Shown here in pieces: positions 51,632 to 60,015 of a stretch of DNA of 64,000 nt; the first letter of the stretch is position 1, and every line of letters starts with the position of its first letter. The notes beneath the pieces were generated by a model. It did not search any database. It was not told where the DNA came from and saw only the letters and a program-made list of their open reading frames with translations. A program made the position numbers and the translations under genes. Origin of the DNA: Mariniphaga sp964559175 (GTDB lineage Bacteria > Bacteroidota > Bacteroidia > Bacteroidales > Prolixibacteraceae); assembly GCA_964559175.1 (NCBI GenBank), contig CAZLGT010000021.1, positions 3,147 to 67,146 on the forward strand. The letters are read 5' to 3'.

Positions 51632-53860
51632 ATGGCCCGGATAATTCAAAAAATGTTAACAATCACCTTTTTGTGTGCTTTTAACCTGGTTTCGGCACAG
51701 GAAATCTGGCGCGAAAGTTTTTCTGTTCCCGAAAAAGGAATTTGGGGAAACAGAGACGGGAGCATTGGTTCCGACTTTTCAGGAATTTCGGCTTGGTCGT
51801 TAACTTACGATGAAGACAAACTGAATATGGCCGATGCGGGTGACTACGCCAAAACCGTTTCCACTTCAGGCGGCCGGTTCGAGGCCTGCGATATCGACGG
51901 GGAGGTGATTTGGCGGTCGGAGTGGATTGATATTTCGGGATATGACAGCGTTAAAACCGAACTTATTGCCGCAGAAACCGGCAGCGGCACCAATACCGAA
52001 ACCAAATACCTGAAAGCTTTTTACCGGCTGGATGGCGGCGATGAAAACCTTTTCCATGAAAACGGAGAAAATGCAGGCAACTGGGGATCGGCTTTGGCTG
52101 TTAGTGAAGGGCTGAAGGGCGACAGCCTGCAGATTGTTTGTTACATTTCCACGCATTATGCTTCGGACAAGGTGATTCTGGATGAAGTGACCGTTTTGAA
52201 CGATTTGGGTCCGCTTCCACCGGTTGAACCTTACGATGTGGTTATCAACGAACTGATGCCCGACCCGAATCCACCGGTTGGTTTGCCCGAGGTGGAGTAC
52301 ATCGAACTTTTTAATACCCGCGATTTTCCGGTAAACACCGAAAACTGGGAACTGCGCATCAACGGAGTGGCCAAAAAACTGCAAAAGAACTGGATTGATC
52401 CGCAAGGGTATCTTGTTTTATGTGCCACCGGATCACTGGAAAGCCTGCGCCCGTATGGAAACGTTTCAAACGTGGTGGGATTTCAGGGATTGCTGAACCG
52501 TGGTGCCCTCGTTGAAATTTTGGATAACAAAGGGATGATCATCGACCGGATTTATTACTCCGACACATGGTATGCCGATGCAAACAAAAAAAACGGCGGC
52601 TGGAGTCTGGAACGGATTGATCCGCACCGGCACTGCAATCAGCCAGGCAACTGGAAGGCAAGCGTAAATCCCGACGGCGGAACTCCCGGCGCCGAAAATT
52701 CTGTAAAAGGTGAAAATCCCGATACCGATCTGCCTTTTGTAAAATGGGCAGTTGCCGTTTCTGAAAATGAAATTGAAGTGGTCTTTTCAGAACCCATCGA
52801 CTCGCTTCAATTAAAAAATCCGGTGAATTACCCGTTGAATGACACCGGCTTTCCTTCGGAAGTTATCCGCGTTTCCGAAGAAAAAATCCTGCTTCGATTT
52901 ATTACTTCTTTTCAAAAAAATAAAAATTACAGTCTCGAACTACTGAACCTGACCGACGAATGCGGTAATCCGCTCGTCCAGAACCGGTTTGACATTCAGT
53001 GGAATACCATTGAGCCGGGAGATGTTGTCATTAATGAAGTGCTTTTCGACCCTTTCCCGGGAGGAGAAGATTTTGTGGAAATCTACAATCTTTCGGACAA
53101 ACTAATTGACCTGAGCCGGCTGTTCCTGGCCAACCGCAACAAAGAACTGGAGCTAAACCAGGTATTTCCGTTAACCGAAGACCGGAAATTGCTACGCCCA
53201 AAAGATTATCTCGCACTTTCCCGGGATACCAGTGCGGTATTCCCCTGGTTTTATATTCAGTGTCCGCATTGTTTTCTGCAAATGGAACGGGTTCCCATGT
53301 ATCCCAACGCCGAAGGACATGTGATTTTACTGAATGAAGGGTTGGAAGTTGTGGACGAATTTTACTATACCGAAAAAATGCACACGCCGTTTCTGGCCGA
53401 TGTGGAAGGCGTTTCGCTGGAGCGGGTTTCCCTTTCTCAACCAACCAACAACCCCGGCAACTGGCATTCGGCTTCATCGGATGCAGGTTATGGCACACCG
53501 GGTTACGAAAATTCGCAGGCCGGCAGGGAACTGACCGGAAAACCCAAAGTTATTTTCGAACCGGAAGCCTTTTCGCCTAACCACGACGGTTACAACGATG
53601 AATTTTTTATTCGGTATGAAGTACCTAACCCCGGTTACGTAGCCAATATCACCATTTTCGATTCAGCCGGGCGGTTTGTGCAGCACCTGGCTAAAAATGA
53701 AATTCTGGGAACCACCGGGGAATTTGTGTGGAATGGCGAAGACGAAACAGGAAGCCGTCAACCCCTCGGTGTTTACGTGGTAATGGCAGAAATTTTCAAT
53801 GCCAACGGTGAAGTACACCGGTTTAAAGAAGGGGTAGTGCTGACGGATGTGTTGGAGTAA
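51632..53860 (+). CDS. Large secreted protein with lamin-tail domains and FlgD-like C-terminus
   Basis: A 742-residue exported protein (signal peptide MLTITFLCAFNLVSAQ). Two lamin-tail-like domains start with the hallmark VVINELMPDPNPP (~205-330) and VVINEVLFDPFPGGEDFVEIYNLSD (~465-620). Between them is an Ig-like region (AVAVSENEIEVVFSEPIDS). The C-terminus (FSPNHDGYNDEFFIRYEV...GVYVVMAEIFNANGEV) is a FlgD/gliding-motility-type module like the CHU_C domains of type 9-exported proteins, although no classical KxxK-type tail is evident. Probably cell-surface; lamin-tail proteins often carry nucleases, but none is recognisable here. Confidence 0.8.
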   Translation: MARIIQKMLTITFLCAFNLVSAQEIWRESFSVPEKGIWGNRDGSIGSDFSGISAWSLTYDEDKLNMADAGDYAKTVSTSGGRFEACDIDGEVIWRSEWIDISGYDSVKTELIAAETGSGTNTETKYLKAFYRLDGGDENLFHENGENAGNWGSALAVSEGLKGDSLQIVCYISTHYASDKVILDEVTVLNDLGPLPPVEPYDVVINELMPDPNPPVGLPEVEYIELFNTRDFPVNTENWELRINGVAKKLQKNWIDPQGYLVLCATGSLESLRPYGNVSNVVGFQGLLNRGALVEILDNKGMIIDRIYYSDTWYADANKKNGGWSLERIDPHRHCNQPGNWKASVNPDGGTPGAENSVKGENPDTDLPFVKWAVAVSENEIEVVFSEPIDSLQLKNPVNYPLNDTGFPSEVIRVSEEKILLRFITSFQKNKNYSLELLNLTDECGNPLVQNRFDIQWNTIEPGDVVINEVLFDPFPGGEDFVEIYNLSDKLIDLSRLFLANRNKELELNQVFPLTEDRKLLRPKDYLALSRDTSAVFPWFYIQCPHCFLQMERVPMYPNAEGHVILLNEGLEVVDEFYYTEKMHTPFLADVEGVSLERVSLSQPTNNPGNWHSASSDAGYGTPGYENSQAGRELTGKPKVIFEPEAFSPNHDGYNDEFFIRYEVPNPGYVANITIFDSAGRFVQHLAKNEILGTTGEFVWNGEDETGSRQPLGVYVVMAEIFNANGEVHRFKEGVVLTDVLE

Positions 53861-53906
53861 TTCTTCTGTTTTTAGGAAAAATCATTGAATTAGGTATTAT
53901 TTTGTT

Positions 53907-54008
53907 AAACCCAGCGGGTTTATATGTTTATAGAAAATTTTTGAGTGGACGATATACGACCCCAGCCGGGGTCGAACCTTGCCCCTCACCAACTTCTTTC
54001 TATAAACA
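53907..54008. repeat. Cluster of nested palindromes
   Basis: Three perfect inverted repeats in ~100 bp: AAACCC/GGGTTT (53907-53921); CGACCCC/GGGGTCG (53957-53974); and outer arms TGTTTATAGAAA (53925-53936) / TTTCTATAAACA (53997-54008). Both inner loops have AGC(C). It lies in the ~250-nt gap before the PadR gene and resembles a dispersed non-coding element rather than a terminator. Confidence 0.8.
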
Positions 54009-54062
54009 TTTGATGCCTCCGGCAACTGAACAAAATTGTAAACGCTTAAATCAAAATAATTT

Positions 54063-54095
54063 TTTGCATAAGAGTCTTATGTATATATATTTTTG
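54063..54095 (+). promoter_or_regulatory. Promoter of the PadR-ABC cassette
   Basis: -33 TTTG (54063-54066), 21-nt spacer and -7 TATTTTTG (54088-54095). The ATG at 54108 follows after 12 nt, so the mRNA would be almost leaderless. Confidence 0.6.
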
Positions 54096-54107
54096 TACTT
54101 TTATCTC

Positions 54108-54440
54108 ATGCAAAATAGTCAGCTATATAAAGGAAGCCTTTCCACCATTGTCCTGAAATTGTTAAATGATAACGGGAAAATGTACGGGTACCAGATTACC
54201 CGCGAGGTAGAAAAAATAACCACCGGCGAAATGGTGATTACCGAAGGCGCACTTTACCCCACTTTACACAAGCTGGAAGCCAAAGGCTTACTGAGTGTTG
54301 AAATGAAAATGGTAAACAACCGCCGCCGAAAATATTATTTTCTTACCGAGAAGGGAAAAAAAGAAACAGCGAGCCTTTTAACAGAGATGAAAACATTTAT
54401 CCAGCACATGGATTTGCTGCTTAACCCAAAACTAACCTGA
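54108..54440 (+). CDS. PadR-family transcriptional regulator
   Basis: A 110-residue winged-helix repressor: LYKGSLSTIVLKLLNDNGKMYGYQITREVEKIT, the wing-adjacent EGALYPTLHKLEAKGLLSVE, and NNRRRKYYFLTEKGKKE are the PadR signature. The short form lacks a long C-terminal helix extension. Start at 54108 (MQNSQLYK) matches the family N-terminus. It heads an operon with a membrane protein, a DUF5687 permease and an ABC ATPase, and probably represses that operon until it senses a ligand. Confidence 0.92.
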   Translation: MQNSQLYKGSLSTIVLKLLNDNGKMYGYQITREVEKITTGEMVITEGALYPTLHKLEAKGLLSVEMKMVNNRRRKYYFLTEKGKKETASLLTEMKTFIQHMDLLLNPKLT

Positions 54441-54441
54441 A

Positions 54442-55149
54442 ATGAGTCGTACAATTACTACCGAAGAAACCAAAAAACTGTTTGATTTTTGCCGGAATCA
54501 CTTTGTAAATTATTATGATGTGCAAATTGAACTGGTTGACCATCTTGCCTCTGCAATTGAAGAATTGTGGAAAAAGGATGCTGATTTGTCGTTCGACGAA
54601 GCATTAAAAAGCACGTTCAAAAAGTTCGGTATTTATGGTTTCAGCAAAATTAAAAACCAGAAAAGAAAAGCATTGAAGCGGAAATACAACCGTTTAATGT
54701 GGAGCTATTTTATTGGGTTTTACCGTTGGCCAAAGCTTGTTCTGACTATTGCTTTAACTTTTGGCCTTTTCATCCTGTTTCAGGTGGTTGAAAACAGCCT
54801 GGTAATTTTTTATGCTTACTTTTTAGTTCTTATCATTTTTGTTGTTGTTTTTTTTTTCAAATGGAATCGGAGGTTTAAAGTAAAAACAAAGAAAAAGTTT
54901 TTGCTGATTGACTATCTGCGTGGAGTGTTAAGCACGCTGTTAATTTTAATTCTTCAAATTCCAAACCTGGTTTTCCATTTGGTTTTAAACGTTGAAAACA
55001 GTACTGTAAGGATTGAAAATCCGACTATATTATTGGGCATTTCGCTTGTCCTGGTTGCTTGTGGATTTTTAACTTACGGCCAGATGATTTTTATTCCCCA
55101 AAAAATTAAACAACACTTTTTTGAAACTTTCCCTGAATTTGCCGTGTAA
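54442..55149 (+). CDS. Integral membrane protein with acidic cytoplasmic N-domain
   Basis: A 235-residue protein whose first ~95 residues are helical and soluble (LFDFCRNHFVNYYDVQIELVDHLASAIEELW). Four membrane helices follow, at ~98-118, 122-145, 160-183 and 197-222. The N-terminal domain resembles those of short membrane proteins that accompany PadR regulators (DUF1700-like), but I cannot give a firm family. It starts 1 nt after the PadR stop, so PadR probably regulates it directly, perhaps as a membrane partner of the exporter. Confidence 0.7.
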   Translation: MSRTITTEETKKLFDFCRNHFVNYYDVQIELVDHLASAIEELWKKDADLSFDEALKSTFKKFGIYGFSKIKNQKRKALKRKYNRLMWSYFIGFYRWPKLVLTIALTFGLFILFQVVENSLVIFYAYFLVLIIFVVVFFFKWNRRFKVKTKKKFLLIDYLRGVLSTLLILILQIPNLVFHLVLNVENSTVRIENPTILLGISLVLVACGFLTYGQMIFIPQKIKQHFFETFPEFAV

Positions 55150-55218
55150 TTATTTTGTTTAAAAAACAACCTATAAACAATAACGAATTCAAAACGAACC
55201 ATTGTTCTACTCAAAGAA

Positions 55219-56691
55219 ATGAAACGAAATTTTGCCTTTTTTGCCTGGCGGGAGTTTACCCGTTCGGCCTCCTTCGGGAAAAACATGGCCGCCAGGGGAG
55301 TGCTTATTTTCCTGGCCGTTTATTTTTCAGCAACCTTTCTCATTCTTGGTTTCAGTCTGAGCATGCTGCTGGCTGAAAAATTCCCTGACCAGTCGCTTGT
55401 TTCCGCATTCAATTCCATGATTCTGTTATACGCCGGTGCCGATTTGGTTTTGCGCATTTTCATCCAAAGCCTACCTACATTTGGGTTTCAGCCGTTTTTG
55501 GTGCTTCCGGTTAAAAAACGCCGCATTGCCCGGTACATGCTCAATAAATCGGTATTCCATTTTTTCAACATTCTGCCATTTTTCATGGTGCTGCCCTTTT
55601 TGTTTACATCGGCTGTGAAAGAAATTTCAGGCATTAATCTTCTGGTGTGGTTTTCAAGCCTTTTCTTTTTAATTTTAATCAACCATTTTCTGTCCATTTA
55701 CCTGAAATGGCGTACCAACGATGACGACCGGTTTTTTTATGGATTTCTGGTACTGGCAGTGGCGGTTTTTGCCCTCAATTATTTCGGAATAGTTGATTTT
55801 GCCGGAACTTTTGGGAGGTTTTTCGGATGGGTAGTTCAAAATCCTGCTGCGGTTTTATTGTTTCCAGGCGTTGCAGTTGCCCTTTATTTTCTGAACCAGA
55901 AGTACATCCTCAACCGGTTTTACCCCGACGAGCTTTCGGAAAAGAAAAAGCAGGGTTCGGCGCACGATTTTTCATGGCTTTCAAGGGTTGGCGAATACGG
56001 CAGAATGTTGTCGCTGGAGGTGAAAATGATTCTGCGGAACAAACGTCCGCGCACATCAGCCATTATGTCGGTGTTGTTTTTGCTTTACGGATTGTTACTT
56101 TACAAAGATTACGACGGCGAAATTCCGGAAATCATTCTGGTTTTTGGAGGAATGTTTATGACCGGCATTTTCAGTATGTCGTACGGGCAGTTTTTTCCCG
56201 CCTGGCACAGCCGCTACTATCCGCTGCTGATGGCGCAAAATGTAAAAATGAAAGAGGTGCTGCTATCGGCTTTTTTTCTGATGGCGGCCACCAATGTGGT
56301 GTTTTACCTGCTTTCGCTGGGCTATATGTTCATATCGCCAAAAGTGCTGTACATCCACCTGGCAGTTATGCTTTACAATGTGGGCGTGAATTCGGTGGTG
56401 ATTTTTGCGCTGGGCCTTAACAGCCGGAAATCCATCGACCTCGACACCCGCGCCATGTTCAACTACCAGGGAATGGGCGCAACACAGTGGCTTATCGCAT
56501 TTCCCATTTTGTTTGGCCCCATGGCTGTTTACGGTCTTATGGCTTTGGTTTTTGGAAAAATTGCGGCCTACTTTATTCTCGGCGGACTCGGATTGATTGG
56601 CATTATTTTGCATCCGCGGTTCATCACTTATTTTACAAGGCAATATTTGCGCAAAAAACATCAAATGATTGCTGCTTACAAGAGAAGTTAG
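55219..56691 (+). CDS. DUF5687 ABC-type permease
   Basis: A 490-residue polytopic inner-membrane protein with about ten hydrophobic segments. It begins with the DUF5687-type opening FFAWREFTRSASFGKNMAARG and shows an arginine-rich loop (VKKRRIARYMLNKS) after TM2. Bacteroidota DUF5687 proteins are encoded with ABC ATPases and thought to be the permease of an exporter. Here the ATPase gene starts 53 nt downstream. A 12-codon spacer region after the membrane-protein gene lacks its own obvious promoter. Confidence 0.85.
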   Translation: MKRNFAFFAWREFTRSASFGKNMAARGVLIFLAVYFSATFLILGFSLSMLLAEKFPDQSLVSAFNSMILLYAGADLVLRIFIQSLPTFGFQPFLVLPVKKRRIARYMLNKSVFHFFNILPFFMVLPFLFTSAVKEISGINLLVWFSSLFFLILINHFLSIYLKWRTNDDDRFFYGFLVLAVAVFALNYFGIVDFAGTFGRFFGWVVQNPAAVLLFPGVAVALYFLNQKYILNRFYPDELSEKKKQGSAHDFSWLSRVGEYGRMLSLEVKMILRNKRPRTSAIMSVLFLLYGLLLYKDYDGEIPEIILVFGGMFMTGIFSMSYGQFFPAWHSRYYPLLMAQNVKMKEVLLSAFFLMAATNVVFYLLSLGYMFISPKVLYIHLAVMLYNVGVNSVVIFALGLNSRKSIDLDTRAMFNYQGMGATQWLIAFPILFGPMAVYGLMALVFGKIAAYFILGGLGLIGIILHPRFITYFTRQYLRKKHQMIAAYKRS

Positions 56692-56744
56692 AAGTTGGAA
56701 GAAATCCAGGAATGGAAAAAGTATAGAAATAAAATCAAAATACT

Positions 56745-57473
56745 ATGATACAAATAACTGATTTACAAAAGGCATACAATCAAACAACGGTTTTGAACAT
56801 TCCTGAACTGAAAATCAACCGGGGCGAGGTTTTCGGGCTGGTGGGCAATAATGGCGCCGGAAAAACCACGTTGTTTTCACTTATTCTCGACCTGATTCGC
56901 GCAACCAAAGGGAAAGTGATCAGCAACCAGGTGGAAGTGGCCCGCTCCGAAGAGTGGAAAAGTTTCACCGGTGCATACATCGACGAAAGCTTTACCATTG
57001 GCTACCTTACGCCCGATGAGTATTTTGGGTTTCTGGGCGAACTCCGCAACATGAACCAGAACGACATCCACCTGTTCAAAAACCGGTTTGAAACCTTTTT
57101 TCACGATGAAATTCTGGGGAAAAAGAAGTTCATTCGCGACCTCTCAAAAGGAAATCAGAAAAAAGTGGGTGTGGCCGGCGCTTTTATGGGAAATCCCGAT
57201 GCAGTCATCCTCGACGAGCCATTTGCCAATCTCGACCCCACTTCGCAATACAAACTGCGCGAAATTATTAAGGAATATGCAGCAAGCGGCGAAAAAACGC
57301 TGCTCATTTCCAGTCACGACCTCGACCATGTGGCCGATGTGTGCACCCGTATTGTTATTCTTGAAAAAGGCGAAGTGGTAAAAGATGTACCCAGAACCGA
57401 AACCACACTGGCCGAGCTGGAAGAATTTTTTACCGGCGTGAAAGAGGAAAAACCATTTTATAATGATTTGTAA
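56745..57473 (+). CDS. ABC transporter ATP-binding protein
   Basis: A 242-residue ATPase driving the DUF5687 permease. Walker A is GNNGAGKTT (~residue 34), and the signature motif is LSKGNQKKVGVAG. Walker B is AVILDEPFANLDPTS, with the switch His in LLISSHDLDHV. The short C-terminal helix (LAELEEFFTGVKEEKP) is typical of exporter ATPases of the drug/lantibiotic type. Last gene of the PadR cassette by spacing. Confidence 0.94.
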   Translation: MIQITDLQKAYNQTTVLNIPELKINRGEVFGLVGNNGAGKTTLFSLILDLIRATKGKVISNQVEVARSEEWKSFTGAYIDESFTIGYLTPDEYFGFLGELRNMNQNDIHLFKNRFETFFHDEILGKKKFIRDLSKGNQKKVGVAGAFMGNPDAVILDEPFANLDPTSQYKLREIIKEYAASGEKTLLISSHDLDHVADVCTRIVILEKGEVVKDVPRTETTLAELEEFFTGVKEEKPFYNDL

Positions 57474-57524
57474 AGCAAAAGCAACCTTTTTCGCCGACAA
57501 CTCATCTTTCTGAAAAACCAAAGA

Positions 57525-58091
57525 ATGAAAAACCTGAAAAACTTTCTTTTGACCTTGTCTCTCTTTTTCTGTTTTATTTTTTCCAAAGCCGATGTCATTT
57601 ACACTCCGGTAACCCACATGGGCGCTGTTGTTTCGCTGGAAGGAATTGCCAGCTACGAACTGGCTTTTTCGCGGTCGAACACACTTAATCTTTGGGGTGG
57701 TGCAGGTTTCGTATTCCCGTTGGGCGGATTTTTCCATCCTGCTTACGGCACCGAAGCTGCGTTGGAGCTCCGGCAGTATTTTAACAAAAGCAGTTTTCAG
57801 CGTTTCAATCTGGGATTGTATGCGGGCCTGGCATACATGAACGCACCGGAACTCTACCGCGGCAGTGTGGTTGACCGATATACTTCGGTTGGATTTGTGC
57901 CGGGATTAAAACTGACATACAAATTTCAACTGGCCCAAAAGCTTGTTGCTGAACCTTACATAAGCCTTTCTGTCCCATTTTACGAAGAAAAATTCAGCGA
58001 AATTCTTAGTGAGAATTCAGATGGTGGGTTTGTTGTGACGCTGGGTTTGCGCATCGGATTCAACCAGGTTAAAAAGCTGTTCAAAAAATAA
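57525..58091 (+). CDS. Small outer-membrane beta-barrel protein
   Basis: A 188-residue exported protein with signal peptide (FLLTLSLFFCFIFSKA). The strands alternate polar and hydrophobic residues, with aromatic girdles (SLEGIASYELAFSRSNTLNLWGGAGFVFP, FNLGLYAGLAYMN, GGFVVTLGLRIGF), as in eight-strand OmpA/OmpW-type barrels of Bacteroidota. Family is not certain. It follows the ABC gene by 51 nt and could belong to the same transcript or have its own promoter. Confidence 0.65.
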   Translation: MKNLKNFLLTLSLFFCFIFSKADVIYTPVTHMGAVVSLEGIASYELAFSRSNTLNLWGGAGFVFPLGGFFHPAYGTEAALELRQYFNKSSFQRFNLGLYAGLAYMNAPELYRGSVVDRYTSVGFVPGLKLTYKFQLAQKLVAEPYISLSVPFYEEKFSEILSENSDGGFVVTLGLRIGFNQVKKLFKK

Positions 58092-58167
58092 CACACTCCA
58101 CGCAACCTTCTTTATTCTCACTGACTTTTTGTACTTTTAGGCATGAAATAATCCATTACTGGTACCA

Positions 58168-58638
58168 ATGAAAGAAAATGAAGGAAGTACGAATGAACTT
58201 TTCAAACGGATGGCCGCCCTTTGCAGCCGCTCCGAGAAGTGCTCAACCGATATTCATAAAAAAATTATGGCTGCCGGACTGAGCAGTGACGAGGCAGACG
58301 AAATCATCGAAAAACTGAAAGCCGAAAAGTTTATCGACGACAAGCGGTACATCCGTTCCTATGTTTCCGATAAGTTCAAATTCAACAAATGGGGAAAGGT
58401 GAAAATCCGTCACTATCTGAAAATGAAGGGACTGACGGATGAACTCATTCAAAACGGACTCGACGAAATCGATGCAGAAAAATACCACGAAACCCTCATC
58501 AAAACGCTGAAAGAAAAAGCACGAAAGGTGAAAAAGAAAAACAAATTTGAAAAAATGGGACAGCTTATCCGGTTTGCCCAGAACCGCGGCTTCGAACCCG
58601 AAATAATTCACCGGTATTTGAACGAGGTGATGGAGTGA
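58168..58638 (+). CDS. recX: RecX-family regulator of RecA
   Basis: A 156-residue RecX protein, which binds RecA filaments and limits strand exchange. It has the RecX helix repeats: SRSEKCSTDIHKKIMAAGLSSDEADEIIEKL, then KFIDDKRYIRSYVSDKFKFNKWGKVKIRHYLKMKGL, then IQNGLDEIDAEKYHETLIK. Length is near typical. recA is not adjacent. The ATG at 58168 begins a Glu/Asn-rich N-terminus. It ends 14 nt from the convergent AbiEii gene. Confidence 0.88.
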   Translation: MKENEGSTNELFKRMAALCSRSEKCSTDIHKKIMAAGLSSDEADEIIEKLKAEKFIDDKRYIRSYVSDKFKFNKWGKVKIRHYLKMKGLTDELIQNGLDEIDAEKYHETLIKTLKEKARKVKKKNKFEKMGQLIRFAQNRGFEPEIIHRYLNEVME

Positions 58639-58652
58639 TTCAAGAGTTCTGC

Positions 58653-59351
58653 TTATTCAAAAATTGGAAACTTTTGATAAAACTTCAACAGCTCAAGGGT
58701 TTCCCTTCGTAACTTCGTGCGAACAAACTTTTTTAAATCCTCTTCCATCAAATCACCCATTCCGTGTAAAATTCGTTTGTCGTCAATTTTTTCCAGTCTG
58801 TCAATACATTGCTGAATGTACTCCTCAAAAGGCATTTTCATTCTGAATTCAACGATTTCTTTATTTACAGGTGTTTGGCTTTTCATAAAAAACCAGCTAT
58901 CGAAAATATCGCGGTTGGCAATTACTTCCCTGTCGAGAAGTGTACAAAGTTTATGGGCAAACATGTCCTGTTTAACCATCACTTTCATGTTGATTCCCAG
59001 TAAATTTTTTATTTCGTAACGGTCATTGAAAATCCGGTTTGAAATTTCAATCTTCAGTTTTCGCTCCCCAATTCCGTAATCAAAAACTATAACCGGCCAA
59101 TAAAACTTTTTGGCCTCATCAAATATTTTTCCATGTTTTAATACAATGTTTCTAACCTTTTCATAAACCAGATTTTCTTTTTCCAAATGAAGCAGATTAA
59201 AATCCAAATCAACGGAAAAACGGGGTAAATCATAAAAAAACATTAGGGCGGTACCTCCTTTAAATCCTAAATTTCCAGCCAGTTCAATATCGGAATAGAT
59301 GGCTTTTAGCAATTGCACCAGAAAAAATTTATGTTTGTTGATGTCAACCAT
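58653..59351 (-). CDS. AbiEii-family nucleotidyltransferase toxin
   Basis: Predicted toxin of a type IV (AbiE) toxin-antitoxin or abortive-infection pair. The 232-residue protein has the nucleotidyltransferase core: GFKGGTALMFFYDLPRFSVDLDF, with Asp48 and Asp50 as metal ligands and the GG loop before them. FAHKLCTLLDREVIANRDIFD, the family lysine/arginine motif, follows. AbiEii proteins modify tRNA or other targets with nucleotides; specificity is unknown. Its gene overlaps the antitoxin gene by 8 nt. Confidence 0.9.
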   Translation of the reverse strand: MVDINKHKFFLVQLLKAIYSDIELAGNLGFKGGTALMFFYDLPRFSVDLDFNLLHLEKENLVYEKVRNIVLKHGKIFDEAKKFYWPVIVFDYGIGERKLKIEISNRIFNDRYEIKNLLGINMKVMVKQDMFAHKLCTLLDREVIANRDIFDSWFFMKSQTPVNKEIVEFRMKMPFEEYIQQCIDRLEKIDDKRILHGMGDLMEEDLKKFVRTKLRRETLELLKFYQKFPIFE

Positions 59352-59931
59352 TTTTAAAAAGTTTATTTACCCGTTCTGTCAGGGCTTTGGACTGATATCC
59401 GGGCAGTAATTTATCAATTTTTTCGTTGTCCAGCGGATTTAAGTTATCAAAATAAAATCCGGGCTCAAGGTACAGCAAGTCCAGAAACGCCCGTTCCGGA
59501 GTAGCCATATTCACAAAATCCGGATTTTGGACGATTCCCGAAGTAATAACCAATACATTGTTCTTGATTTTACGAAACCGGTATATCTTACCGTTTATCT
59601 CAATTTCCCGGCTCAGGTAACTGACAGATGTAATGACTGAAGTGTACTGAAAAATAATACCCGACCTTTGCAACACATATTCCAGGGAAATATATGAAGG
59701 TGTAAAAACCGAACAGGCCAGCTCTTCCGGATTAAATCCCGGTTTGGCATATACACCTTTTCGCGGATTTTCCAGTTTCCCGGTGCGTACATAATAATTC
59801 AGTTTTTGATTAAGTGAAGTGAAATTCGTTTCTCTGGAAAGCATGGCAATTTCATTCAACCGAAATACCGATTTATTTGATTGATAAATGGTAAAAAGCA
59901 TCTCTCTTTTCGCTTTTTGTGAACTGAACAT
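59344..59931 (-). CDS. AbiEi-family antitoxin/repressor
   Basis: A 195-residue winged-helix protein of the AbiEi type. Residues ~15-65 form the N-terminal HTH (FRLNEIAMLSRETNFTSLNQKLNYYVRTGKLENPRKGVYA). The C-terminal antitoxin domain carries SYISLEYVLQRSGI and ATPERAFLDLLYL. AbiEi neutralises AbiEii and represses its own promoter. A perfect 12-bp inverted repeat straddles its start codon, consistent with that. The gene lies directly before prfB, on the opposite strand. Confidence 0.88.
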   Translation of the reverse strand: MFSSQKAKREMLFTIYQSNKSVFRLNEIAMLSRETNFTSLNQKLNYYVRTGKLENPRKGVYAKPGFNPEELACSVFTPSYISLEYVLQRSGIIFQYTSVITSVSYLSREIEINGKIYRFRKIKNNVLVITSGIVQNPDFVNMATPERAFLDLLYLEPGFYFDNLNPLDNEKIDKLLPGYQSKALTERVNKLFKNG

Positions 59932-59962
59932 TTTAAAATTTCATATATATAGTTCACAAAAA
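59914..59962. promoter_or_regulatory. 12-bp inverted repeat straddling the abiEi start
   Basis: Arms TTTTTGTGAACT (59914-59925, inside abiEi codons ~3-6) and AGTTCACAAAAA (59951-59962, upstream) are exact reverse complements, centred on the start codon at 59931. This is a likely autoregulatory operator for the AbiE pair, as described for other AbiEi proteins that bind inverted repeats in their own promoter. Confidence 0.6.
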
Positions 59963-59980
59963 TAATAAAATAATAATTAT

Positions 59981-59988
59981 TACCTTTG
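59981..59988 (+). promoter_or_regulatory. -7 box of the prfB promoter
   Basis: TACCTTTG matches TAnnTTTG, 28 nt before the prfB ATG; no clear -33 box, as the AT-rich abiE operator region lies upstream. Confidence 0.5.
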
Positions 59989-60015
59989 CACATCACAAAA
60001 AAGAATGAAAAGAAA

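Noticed and set aside
52405..53498. Minus-strand frames within the lamin-tail gene
   Set aside because: Antisense to a gene with a signal peptide and clear domain repeats; no domains in the reverse frames.
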